Origin: JARICQ01 sp964527205
GTDB taxonomy: Bacteria; Bacillota; Clostridia; Tissierellales; Tissierellaceae
Direction of reading: 5' to 3'
NCBI GenBank assembly: GCA_964527205.1
Contig: CAZGQG010000004.1
Span: forward strand, 27,423-91,422
DNA length: 64,000 nt
Part shown: positions 8,980-16,884 of the stretch, one piece after another
How the letters are laid out: each line of letters starts with the position of its first letter
Position numbering within the stretch: position 1 is the stretch's first letter
Notes under the pieces: generated by a model
The model's database searches: none
What the model was told of the DNA's origin: nothing
The model's input: only the letters and a program-made list of their open reading frames with translations
Translations under genes and position numbers: made by a program

Positions 8980-9345
8980 CTAAATCTCATTACCATCCTT
9001 ATCAAATTTCCTCCAAAGGGCAATCTCTGTTGGTATTATAGTTAGGATCAAAATCACTAGTTCTCCATAAAATACCCAAGAAGGTATTTCTTTGTAGCTC
9101 TTTGTAAATAATATAGAATAAATTAAGATCAATACAAGAAGAAGACTTCCAGTCCAGCGCCAAAGTCTTCCTTGATATTCATGGGCAAATTTCCAAGTTT
9201 CTTCATCCTTCATAGATCTTGAAGATCTGTATCCCTATAGCCAATTTATGCTTTTAGGAGGATGATTTTTCCATAAAAGTCCAAAGATAATCATAATAGC
9301 TGGAGGGGGGAGGAGAGATATTAAAATTAGAATAACGTTTTTCAT
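8980..9345 (-). pseudogene. SdpI/YhfL-family membrane protein interrupted by one in-frame TAG
   Basis: Reading from ATG 9343-9345 (AAGGA upstream) gives a 121-codon frame. A first hydrophobic helix is followed by KNHPPKSINWL, a TAG at 9235-9237 (codon 37), then GYRSSRSMKDEETWKFAHEY and two more hydrophobic helices. The segment around the stop is the SdpI-family signature (NxxxGYRTxxSMKNxxTW), so both halves belong to one gene. One base change, for example TAT to TAG, explains it. SdpI relatives are integral membrane proteins, some giving immunity to a toxin. Translation could restart at Met49 to give a 77-aa C-terminal piece. Confidence 0.75.
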
Positions 9346-9367
9346 TATAATCAGTCCTTAAACTAGC

Positions 9368-9879
9368 TTATTTTTTATATAGATAATCTAAAATATCCTC
9401 CAACTTATAGCTTTCCTTTGATGTTGTATTAAGCATTAGTATGTCAGTATCTTCTGGTCTTATGGACTTGTCTCTTAAAGATTTAAATTTATCTATTGTA
9501 GTTTCTCTCATTTGAGATTCTTTGTTTTCCCTGGTTTTTATTCTTTTTTCTATATCTTCATAACTATCCACCCTGCACTCAATATACTTATAATCCGCCT
9601 CATATTTTTCAGCTAAGCTTAATCCCTTTGAAAGGGTTTCTTCTAGATAGCAAGAAGTGTCAATTATAACGCTAACCCCTTGCTTAAATAGTGCTCCGCA
9701 AGATCAAATACTATTGTATATGAAGTATCTGTAAGCAAAGGGTCTTTTATTCCCATCTTTATCATAGAGCTTTTAATTACATCCCTATCCACCACTATTG
9801 CATTAGTGCTCTTTCTTATTTCTTCTGCTATTGTTGATTTCCCGCTGCCAGGGAAACCTGCCATCTGTAATAAAAACAA
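9368..9879 (-). pseudogene. P-loop kinase-like AAA ATPase with a frameshift
   Basis: The 5' part encodes FLLQMAGFPGSGKSTIAEEI (Walker A GFPGSGKST), then IVVDRDVIKSSM, and runs into a stop shortly after DLAEHYLSKGLAL. Another frame of the same strand continues the fold without a gap: ALFKQGVSVIIDTSCYLEE, then YIECRVDSYEDIEKRIKTR to a stop at 9368. The switch lies at about 9685-9700. The joined product would be about 170 aa, normal for small P-loop kinases of the adenylylsulfate-kinase/zeta-like group. The start is a TTG after GAGAGGAAG. It may be a true pseudogene or a sequencing error. Confidence 0.72.
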
Positions 9880-10127
9880 TCTTATCTACTTCCTCTCTTT
9901 GCTTTATTGATTTTATTAAATCTATTTTTCCATTCTCTAGTTTTTTTCAAATTCCTTACAAGTATTATATATTGTAGGGACAGGCTTTTCTACTCTTTTT
10001 CTAATATTGTTTGTCTTTTATCAAGAATATTATTTTTTTAAAACAAGTCCCTAAGTCTCTGCTGCTTAAGTAGACTACTAGTGGGGTAAATAGACCTTAG
10101 TAGGAAAAAATAGAGAGAGGTGGTTAA

Positions 10128-11471
10128 ATGAAAGTTCTTATTATAGGTGGAGTGGCTGGAGGCATGAGTGTTGCCTTTAAGGCCAAGCGTGAAAATCCAC
10201 AGTTAGACATTACTGTTTTAGAACAAGAAGATTATATATCCTTTGGTGCCTGAGGTTTGCCCTATTATATCGGTGATATATTTGATGATATTGATAAAAG
10301 CTTATTCATTAGGAATCTAGAGGACGCAAAGGAACAGGGAATTAATTTACTGCAAAGACATAGGGTTACGGAGGTTGACTTTGATAAAAAGAAAGCTTTA
10401 GCCCGAGATTTAGATAAGGATGAGGAAAAGACCTTTGAATATGATCAATTAGTCATAGCAACTGGAGCCACTGCCTTCATTCCGGATATTCCTGGTATAG
10501 ATTCTGACAATGTCTATTCTATTACCAAACCCTATATAGTAAAGGATCTTAAGAAAAACCTGGATAAATACACCAATATTGCTGTAGTTGGCGGAGGATT
10601 TATAGGTGTTGAAGTAGCGGAGCAGCTGGCTAAGTACAAGGGTTTAAATATAAATCTCTATCATTCCAGAGATCAGCTTTTAAACAAGGTCTATGACAAG
10701 AAGGCTGGAGAAAGAGCAGCTAAGGAGCTGGAAGATCTTGGTATTAATCTTCATTTTTCTGAAAGACTAGAGGATGTGGTCTACCAGGATGGAAAGGTCA
10801 AGGAAATCCTTACTAGCAACAGAAAAGACCCTGTGGACGCTCTTATTTTAGCTATAGGATTTAATCCTAATACCTCTATCTTTGATGATGAGAGACTGGA
10901 AAAATTAAAAAATGGAGCTATTGTAATTGATAAGTACGGCAGAACTTCAATTCCAGATGTATGGAGTGTTGGAGACTGCGCTACTGTTCCTCATAAGTTT
11001 TTAGATAATCCTTACATTCCTCTTGCAACCAGTGCCAATAAGATAGGTAGGCAGATAGGAATAAACCTATCTAGGGAAGAGAAGGATTTATTTGGAGCCT
11101 ATGAATCCATAGGGAGTAGTTCAGTTAAGATAGGAAGTTTAGAATTTGCTATTACTGGTCTTACAGAGGAGCAAGCTGAGGAGCTTGGCTATGATTATGG
11201 TATAGCAGAGTCTCAAATCTCCAATAAACCTCCTTATATGAACAATTCTAGTAAGATTGATTTTAGGCTTATTTATGAAAAGGAGACTTTTAAACTTCTA
11301 GGAGCTAGGGTTTTTGGAAAAAGAGATGCTGTCCTTAGACTTCTTCCTTTCACTACAGCCATACATGCAGGCATTACAACTAAGGATCTAGCATATTATG
11401 ACTATGCTTATTCACCACCCTTTGCCCTAACATGGGAAGCTGTAAATACTGCTTCATCTATTGCAAAATAA
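10128..11471 (+). CDS. CoA-disulfide reductase / NADH oxidase-like flavoprotein, predicted selenoprotein (Sec42)
   Basis: The ATG at 10128 follows GAGAGAGGTGG. The frame runs 447 codons with a single TGA at 10251-10253. The N-terminus VLIIGGVAGGMSVAFKAKR is an FAD-binding fold. The TGA falls in SFGA-U-GLPYYIGD, exactly where CoADR/Nox enzymes have the redox-active cysteine (Cys43, SFxxC). Downstream are NAD-binding VVGGGFIGVEVAE, the FAD segment SVGDCAT and a C-terminal YAYSPPFALTWEAVN typical of the dimer interface. Family members reduce CoA disulfide, persulfide or O2 with NAD(P)H. A hairpin with a GGT loop follows the TGA. I read TGA as selenocysteine, not a nonsense mutation. A long terminator follows and the gene stands alone. 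Confidence 0.85.
10264..10284 (+). promoter_or_regulatory. Candidate bacterial SECIS element
   Basis: TATATC-GGT-GATATA forms a perfect 6-bp stem whose loop GGT is 19-21 nt after the TGA at 10251-10253. Bacterial SECIS hairpins place a G-containing apical loop (GGU-type) about 16-37 nt after UGA, so position and loop both fit. The AT-rich stem is short. The same bases also encode YYIGDIF, so coding constraint contributes. Confidence 0.65.
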
Positions 11472-11484
11472 ATATATTTTATTT

Positions 11485-11531
11485 AAAAGCTTGTACTGGC
11501 CTATCTAGGCTATTACAGGCTTTCTTTTCTT
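11485..11531 (+). terminator. Rho-independent terminator with two-part stem
   Basis: An outer stem AAAGCTTGTA/TACAGGCTTT (one G-T pair) and an inner GCCTA-TC-TAGGC stem are followed by TTTCTTTTCTTTT, 14 bp after the selenoprotein stop. Confidence 0.8.
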
Positions 11532-11669
11532 TTCTAAAGCCCCCTCACTTCCACTTTATCACTTTAGTGTGATTGAGTTTTCTCTATACTGGGTAAGTAA
11601 TGAACACTACAAAAAATTGTAGGAGATCCATTGTTAGAGAAGGCAAGTTATGCAAAAGGAGGAATAGAC

Positions 11670-12431
11670 ATGAAAAAGAGAATCAGTTTTATTTTAGTAG
11701 CAGTACTAATACTAAGCTTTTCTGTAGTGAGTTTAGGAGAAATTGTAGTTCAAGAAGTAAAAGCTCATTTAGCTGATGATATGAAGTTCCAAGTAGATGG
11801 AAAGATGTGGCAGCCTAAGGATGTAGATGGAACATTATTGTCACCTTTAATTTATAAGAACAGATCCTATGTACCAGTTAGGGCTTTGTTAGAAGAAAAA
11901 GATGTTGATGTAGGGTTTGATGAAAAGACAAGAACTATCATCTTAAACTATCCTGAATATGAACCACCAGTAGGAGAGTACGATCCACCAAAGGATCAAA
12001 GATATTGGGATCCAGATGCAGGTAAATATCCACTACCTGGCGACATAATTGCAGGACCTATAGTATGGAAAATAGGCGGACCTTATGAAGAATTACCTGA
12101 CTATACTTTAATTCTTGAAGAATTTGCAAAGTTAAACCAAGTTATGGATAGCCAAACAATAACTATGCATTTAGATAGAGATGCTAAGGTAATGGTAAAT
12201 GGTAAGGAATGGGCTATAGAAGAATTAGTTAAGGAAAAGAAAGTATTTACAGTTAACGGAGATTCAAAAGGTGAAATTAGTTTCAAAGGCGATAAAAAGT
12301 CTGATACAATTAAATTAGTACAGTTTGATGGTAAAGAAATTAAAGAAGACCAAGCACCAGCAAGAAAAATCGAATGGGAAGTAAGTTTTTCAGGGCCTCC
12401 ATTCAAAATAAAAATAACTATTAGATTCTAG
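11670..12431 (+). CDS. Secreted protein with copper-amine-oxidase N-terminal-like (stalk) domain
   Basis: The start ATG at 11670 has AAAGGAGG at good spacing; the frame is open further upstream but lacks a ribosome site. A signal peptide (MKKRISFILVAVLILSFSVVSLG, about 24-32 residues) is followed by a stalk domain at about residues 40-85 (FQVDGKMWQP... YKNRSYVPVRALLEEKDVDVGFDEKTRTIIL). After this is a proline-rich linker and a C-terminal beta-rich part of about 130 residues with no recognised family. Stalk domains are common in clostridial cell-surface proteins, alone or as pairs that hold an effector domain. The gene stands alone between terminators. Confidence 0.75.
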   Translation: MKKRISFILVAVLILSFSVVSLGEIVVQEVKAHLADDMKFQVDGKMWQPKDVDGTLLSPLIYKNRSYVPVRALLEEKDVDVGFDEKTRTIILNYPEYEPPVGEYDPPKDQRYWDPDAGKYPLPGDIIAGPIVWKIGGPYEELPDYTLILEEFAKLNQVMDSQTITMHLDRDAKVMVNGKEWAIEELVKEKKVFTVNGDSKGEISFKGDKKSDTIKLVQFDGKEIKEDQAPARKIEWEVSFSGPPFKIKITIRF

Positions 12432-12455
12432 TAAAATTTCTAGTAATATTCAATA

Positions 12456-12516
12456 AAAAATTCTCTTTTTTAGATTTAATCTTTAGGATTAAAAATAGAA
12501 AAGAGAGTTTTTCTTT
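12456..12516 (+). terminator. Rho-independent terminator
   Basis: Paired CTCTTTT...TTTAATC and GATTAAA...AAAAGAG arms are followed by TTTTTCTTTTT, just after the stalk-domain gene. Confidence 0.75.
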
Positions 12517-12623
12517 TTATAAAGCTTTACACTTCAACTATTAGATAAAGGCTAGTCATTATTTGTAAATATATATCCCTTGGTTTATACTAGAATAAGA
12601 GACTAAATGAGAGAGGTGATTTT

Positions 12624-13181
12624 TTGTTAAATATAATTTTGATTCTAGTACTACAACTTATATATGTTCCAATCTTAACCCTTAGGACAATATTTCTAGT
12701 TAAGAATATGACCCTCATAGCTTCACTTCTTGGCTTTGCAGAGGCCCTTATTTATGTATTTGGATTGTCCCTAGTCTTTAGTGGGGAACAGGGTCCAATT
12801 GCCATGTTAGTATACGCTCTTGGATTTGGTTTAGGTATACTTATAGGTGGGGCTGTAGAAAACAAACTTGCCATTGGCTACAATAGTTTCCAGGTAAATC
12901 TTATGGATAAGAATACAGATCTAATCCTTAGATTAAGAAACGAAGGATTTGGAGTTACTGTCTATGAAGGTGAAGGAAGAGATAGCCAAAGATATAGATT
13001 AGATATTCTTACAAGAAGAAATAGGGAAGAAGAACTTATGGATCTAATAGGTGAATATGAGCCAAGGGCCTTTATTGTTTCCTATGAACCAAGAAGATTT
13101 AAGGGTGGATTCTTAGTTAATTCAATGAAAAAAGTAAGAAATCCTAGGATAATAAATAGAAGAAATATGGATAGGGACTAG
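12624..13181 (+). CDS. UPF0316 membrane protein (DUF5698/DUF2179)
   Basis: Three hydrophobic segments fill residues 1-80 (DUF5698 region). A cytosolic DUF2179-like domain follows at about 95-165 (FQVNLMDKNTDLILRLRNEGFGVTVYEGEGRDSQRYRLDILTRR), the domain shared with YitT-type proteins. The start is a TTG with GAGAGAGGTGAT upstream. Length (185 aa) is normal for the family. The function is unknown; a c-di-AMP or small-ligand sensing role for DUF2179 has been discussed but is not shown by this sequence. A strong terminator follows. Confidence 0.82.
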   Translation: MLNIILILVLQLIYVPILTLRTIFLVKNMTLIASLLGFAEALIYVFGLSLVFSGEQGPIAMLVYALGFGLGILIGGAVENKLAIGYNSFQVNLMDKNTDLILRLRNEGFGVTVYEGEGRDSQRYRLDILTRRNREEELMDLIGEYEPRAFIVSYEPRRFKGGFLVNSMKKVRNPRIINRRNMDRD

Positions 13182-13221
13182 GTTTAAAGATAATAATGAG
13201 ATAAAAAAATAATGGGATTTT

Positions 13222-13250
13222 AAAAGAGCCTCTCCGGAGAGGCTCTTTTT
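13222..13250 (+). terminator. Rho-independent terminator
   Basis: AAAGAGCCTCTC-CGGA-GAGGCTCTTTTT gives a long G+C-rich stem with a T run, downstream of the UPF0316 gene. Confidence 0.9.
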
Positions 13251-13349
13251 ACTTGCCCTCTCTTAGTCTTAGCCGGTTACAGAATATTTGAAATAACCAT
13301 CTATAATACCATGAAAAACATAGAATGTCTATATATTTCAGCCTTAAAT

Positions 13350-13395
13350 TTGACATAGGCCTCTATTTATTATACACTTTTATAATAGAGGGGCT
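13350..13395 (+). promoter_or_regulatory. Promoter and overlapping inverted repeat of the opuC operon
   Basis: TTGACA at 13350-13355 with TATACA at 13371-13376 (15-bp spacer) forms a plausible promoter. An interrupted inverted repeat, CCTCTATT...TATA with TATA-ATAGAGG, covers 13360-13393, across the -10 region. OpuC-type operons are often repressed by a GbsR-like regulator under low osmolarity, so this repeat is a candidate operator. The remaining 5' region (13251-13349) shows nothing else. Confidence 0.5.
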
Positions 13396-13475
13396 CTAAG
13401 TCAATAGTCGCAAGTGATTTTTTATGCACTATTTTAATAAAAATAATTTTTCATGAGAGGAATGAGGTTGAATAA

Positions 13476-14594
13476 ATGATACGCTTTGAAAATGTAAGAA
13501 AACAGTATGATGATACTGTTGTATTGAAAGACATAAGTTTTAATATTGAACCAGGCGAGTTTGTTGTCTTAATAGGCCCAAGTGGTTGTGGAAAAACAAC
13601 AACATTAAAATCGATAAATCGTCTAATCAGGCCAGAAGCTGGCAAAATCTATGTGGATGGAAAAGATATTTCGAAAACTGATCCTGTAAAACTAAGACGT
13701 GGTATAGGATATGTGATTCAGCAAATAGGGCTTTTCCCAAATATGACTATTGAACAGAATATAGGAGTAGTTCCTAAGAGGCTTGATTATAGTAAGGAAG
13801 AGATTACAAAGATTACAAAGGATTTAATGAAAATGGTAGGCATGGATTATGATGAGTATGCCCACAAATATCCTTCAGAACTATCTGGAGGTCAGCAACA
13901 GAGAATTGGAGTACTTCGTGCCTTGGCTGCATCTCCTCCAATTGTATTAATGGATGAACCCTTCGGAGCCTTAGACCCAATGACCCGTACTGTTTTGCAG
14001 AGGGAAATAAGGAGTATACAAAAGAAGTTAGATAAGACCATAGTATTTGTTACCCACGATATGGATGAGGCCTTGGATTTGGCAGATAAGATTATCTTTA
14101 TGGACCAGGGTAAAATATTACAAATGGCTAGTCCAGAGGAAATGTTAGAAAATCCAGCCAATGATACTATAAGAAATTTTATGAGGAATACAACTATATC
14201 CTCTGAGAGAATTGATTTAACAGCTAGGGACTTTACAAAGCCTGATGTTATTACTTCCTATAAGGATAGGAGTATACGTTCAGCTACAAGTATAATGGCT
14301 CGTAATAAAATTGACTCTCTTATAATAGTGGATGAAAATGATCGCTATCAAGGTGTTGTTACTATAAAGGCTATTAGAGCCCATGGAAGTAAAACTGGAA
14401 CAATTGCAGATATAGAACCTTACCAAAATATTACAGCAGATATTACAGAAGATGCTAAGGAATCCTTTGATAAGTTCTATGATTCTCCAGATGATTTTAT
14501 AGTAGTTTTAAATGAAGACAAGACTGTAGCAGGATTTATAACCAAATCCAGCATGGCTATAGCAATGGCAGATACTCTATGGGGTGAGATGTAA
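13476..14594 (+). CDS. opuCA: Glycine betaine/carnitine/choline ABC transporter ATP-binding protein with CBS domains
   Basis: The ABC ATPase spans about residues 1-240: Walker A GPSGCGKTT near 34-42, signature LSGGQQQR near 136, Walker B VLMDEPFGALD. Two CBS motifs lie at about 250-365, as in OpuCA/OpuAA, where they sense ionic strength or c-di-AMP. It powers uptake of quaternary-amine osmoprotectants through the two permeases encoded next. Its TAA shares a base with the following ATG, so translation is coupled. It is first in a four-gene operon, and length (372 aa) is typical. Confidence 0.93.
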   Translation: MIRFENVRKQYDDTVVLKDISFNIEPGEFVVLIGPSGCGKTTTLKSINRLIRPEAGKIYVDGKDISKTDPVKLRRGIGYVIQQIGLFPNMTIEQNIGVVPKRLDYSKEEITKITKDLMKMVGMDYDEYAHKYPSELSGGQQQRIGVLRALAASPPIVLMDEPFGALDPMTRTVLQREIRSIQKKLDKTIVFVTHDMDEALDLADKIIFMDQGKILQMASPEEMLENPANDTIRNFMRNTTISSERIDLTARDFTKPDVITSYKDRSIRSATSIMARNKIDSLIIVDENDRYQGVVTIKAIRAHGSKTGTIADIEPYQNITADITEDAKESFDKFYDSPDDFIVVLNEDKTVAGFITKSSMAIAMADTLWGEM

Positions 14595-15226
14595 TGGGTT
14601 TCTTTGAAATTTATGGAGATCGTTTAATATCAGCAATTCAGACCCATTTATTTTATGTACTTGTATCTGTAGGAATTGGACTCCTAGTAGCTCTTGTATT
14701 AGGGATTCTTTTATCACGTGTTCCCCAATATGCAAAGATAATTATGCCAATTCTTTCTATATTCCAGACTATACCAGGTATAGTATTTATTGGTTTATTG
14801 TTCTTGGTATTAGGAATGGTTCCAGTTACAGTGATTACAGCCCTATCTATTTACGCTGTTTTCCCTATACTAAAGAACACCTATACAGGTTTATTAGATG
14901 TGGATCCAGCCCTAATAGAGGCGGCTAAGGGTAGCGGGATGTCACCAGTTGAATCTCTTTTTGAAGTGGAACTTCCAATAGCACTTCCTTCAATCTTCGC
15001 AGGTTTGAAGATGTCTACCATATATACGGTAAACTGGGCAGTTTTGGCTGCAATGATTGGACTAGGTGGCTTAGGTGAATTTATTTATATCGGTATCACA
15101 TCAAATGATGACCAGATGATTCTGGCAGGGGCTATTCCTTCTGCTATTATGGCTATTATACTGAGCTTATTAATTGATGGAGTTAGCCGATTAATGATAC
15201 CTAAGGGTCTAAGGAGTGTGAAATAA
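14594..15226 (+). CDS. opuCB: Osmoprotectant ABC transporter permease
   Basis: A 210-aa membrane protein with five to six hydrophobic segments and the binding-protein-dependent transport motif around DPALIEAAKGSGMSPVESLFEVELPIALPSI (the EAA loop that docks to the ATPase). Length matches OpuCB. It overlaps the preceding and following genes by one base each (TAATG), so the stoichiometry of the complex is set by coupled translation. Confidence 0.92.
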   Translation: MGFFEIYGDRLISAIQTHLFYVLVSVGIGLLVALVLGILLSRVPQYAKIIMPILSIFQTIPGIVFIGLLFLVLGMVPVTVITALSIYAVFPILKNTYTGLLDVDPALIEAAKGSGMSPVESLFEVELPIALPSIFAGLKMSTIYTVNWAVLAAMIGLGGLGEFIYIGITSNDDQMILAGAIPSAIMAIILSLLIDGVSRLMIPKGLRSVK

Positions 15227-15816
15227 TGGATATATCAATTGTATGGGAACATCTATTTTTGGTTTTTATGTCAGTGATATTTTCATTGATTATTGGACTG
15301 CCATTAGGGGTCCTAGCTTATTTAAAGGCACCCTTTAGAAAGATTATTTTATGGACAGTGGAAGTATTACAAACTATTCCAGCCCTTGCTCTGTTGGGAT
15401 TGATTATGATTGTATTTGGAGCAGGTAAGCCAACGGTTATTATAGGCTTGGTTTTATATTCCCTCCTACCTATAGTTCACAACACCTATGTAGGACTTGA
15501 AAATGTGGACAGTGGTATAAAAGAGGCAGGTAAGGGAATGGGAATGACCCAATTAGATAGGTTGATTTCCGTAGAAGTGCCACTGGCTTTTCCTATGATC
15601 TTTACAGGAATTAGAATAGCTACTATTACAACTATTGGTGCAGCTATATTTGCTACATCAGTTGGTGGAGGTGGCTTAGGCTCTATAATATATAAGGGTA
15701 TTAGAACTCAAAATATGAATTTAATCTTATTTGGTACTCTAGCCCTAATGATTATGGCAATTTTCTTTGACATCCTAATGACATGGATAAATAATCGTTT
15801 AGAAAGAGCTAGGTAG
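15226..15816 (+). CDS. opuCD: Osmoprotectant ABC transporter permease (second)
   Basis: A 196-aa permease paralogous to the previous gene. It has the EAA-type loop DSGIKEAGKGMGMTQLDRLISVEVPLAFPMI and five to six hydrophobic helices. It pairs with OpuCB to form the membrane channel. It ends in TAG, which shows TAG is used as a normal stop here. The binding-protein gene begins 33 bp later, an order (ATPase, permease, permease, binding protein) that differs from the B. subtilis opuC order. Confidence 0.9.
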   Translation: MDISIVWEHLFLVFMSVIFSLIIGLPLGVLAYLKAPFRKIILWTVEVLQTIPALALLGLIMIVFGAGKPTVIIGLVLYSLLPIVHNTYVGLENVDSGIKEAGKGMGMTQLDRLISVEVPLAFPMIFTGIRIATITTIGAAIFATSVGGGGLGSIIYKGIRTQNMNLILFGTLALMIMAIFFDILMTWINNRLERAR

Positions 15817-15849
15817 TGTTTAAAAATTTGAAAGGGGTATTAAAAATTT

Positions 15850-16779
15850 ATGAAGAATGCAAGAAAGATTTTAGCTTTAATGATGATATTGGTATTGGTC
15901 CTATCATTTACAGCATGTAGTTCAGATAGTGAAAGTGCTGAGGCACCAATTGTTATATATGATGGGCAATTTACAGAAATGAAATTAATGCATCTAATGG
16001 CAAAAATGCTAGTTGAAGACCATACAGATGTTACAGTGGAAATAAAAGACGAAATGGCACCGGTTAATAGTTTTGAGCAACTAGTTGAAGGTAAGGCAGA
16101 TATGATGAACTCCTATGACGGAACCTTATTGACCACTTTTCTTAATTTAGATACACCGGATATTCCAGAGGGTACTTCTCTTTATGATTTTGTTAATGAA
16201 GAAGCCATGGAAAGACATGGAATTAAATTATTGGATAAGATAGGATCAGAAAACACCTATGCCATTGGAGTACTAGGAGAAACTGCTGATGAATACAATT
16301 TAGAAACCATTAGTGATTTATCCCAGGTTTCTGATCAAATAGTATTTGGAGCAGAGCATGATTTTTATACTGAAGCTGGTAGTATGAAATACACTCCATT
16401 TATAGATTTTTATGATATGAACTTTAAAGATAATAAGCCAATTGACATCAACCTAAAGTATTCAGCTATTGAAACTGGAAATATTGATGCAACCACAGTA
16501 TATACAACTGATGGTATGAATAAAAAAGTTGGTTTAGTTATATTAGAAGATGATCAAAACTTCTTCCCAGAATATAACACAGCCCTACTTGTACGTTCAG
16601 AAATATTTGAAAGATATAGTGAAGTTGCTCCTGATTTAGAAGAAGTATTAAATAAATTAGGTGGACAATTTACCAATGAAATAATGACGGATCTAACCTA
16701 TGAAGTTGACGTAGAAGGTAGATCAGAAGAGGAAGTAGCTAGGGAATTCTTAGTTGAAAAAGGATTAATCTCAGAATAA
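15850..16779 (+). CDS. opuCC: Osmoprotectant-binding lipoprotein of the OpuC transporter
   Basis: Lipoprotein signal peptide with lipobox SFTAC (lipid-modified Cys near residue 23), then an OpuAC/ProX-type binding domain: IVIYDGQFTEMKLMHLMAKMLVEDHTDVTVE at the start and AEHDFYTE, YSAIETGNIDATTVYTTDG further on. It is tethered outside the membrane and presents betaine, carnitine or choline to the permeases. AAAGGGG lies about 12 nt before the ATG, a longer spacing than usual here, which may lower its translation. A terminator follows. Confidence 0.92.
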   Translation: MKNARKILALMMILVLVLSFTACSSDSESAEAPIVIYDGQFTEMKLMHLMAKMLVEDHTDVTVEIKDEMAPVNSFEQLVEGKADMMNSYDGTLLTTFLNLDTPDIPEGTSLYDFVNEEAMERHGIKLLDKIGSENTYAIGVLGETADEYNLETISDLSQVSDQIVFGAEHDFYTEAGSMKYTPFIDFYDMNFKDNKPIDINLKYSAIETGNIDATTVYTTDGMNKKVGLVILEDDQNFFPEYNTALLVRSEIFERYSEVAPDLEEVLNKLGGQFTNEIMTDLTYEVDVEGRSEEEVAREFLVEKGLISE

Positions 16780-16823
16780 GATTCTGATTAAAACTTAGTC
16801 GGGAAAATATATGAAAAACAATA

Positions 16824-16860
16824 AATAGTCTTGGAGATTTTCTCTCCAAGACTATTTTTA
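16824..16860 (+). terminator. Terminator of the opuC operon
   Basis: AATAGTCTTGGAGA-TTTT-CTCTCCAAGACTATTTTTA gives a near-perfect stem with a T run. The arms also give A/T flanks on the minus strand, so it may serve both converging operons. Confidence 0.9.
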
Positions 16861-16884
16861 TCTTTGTTTTTCTTTATCTATAAA

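Noticed and set aside
9850..10020. Minus-strand coding-like pieces (KPVPTIYNTCKEFEK, then in another frame LENGKIDLIKSIKQREEVDKIVFITDG)
   Set aside because: Amphipathic and protein-like, but broken by stops and a frame change, with no family I can name and no start with a ribosome site. It may be a remnant of a gene; I cannot support it.
10251..10253. Reading the TGA as a plain nonsense mutation or as evidence of an alternative genetic code
   Set aside because: The TGA is exactly at the catalytic Cys position with a SECIS-like hairpin, and TGA and TAG both end normal genes in this window (sigma gene at 43135, opuCD at 15816).
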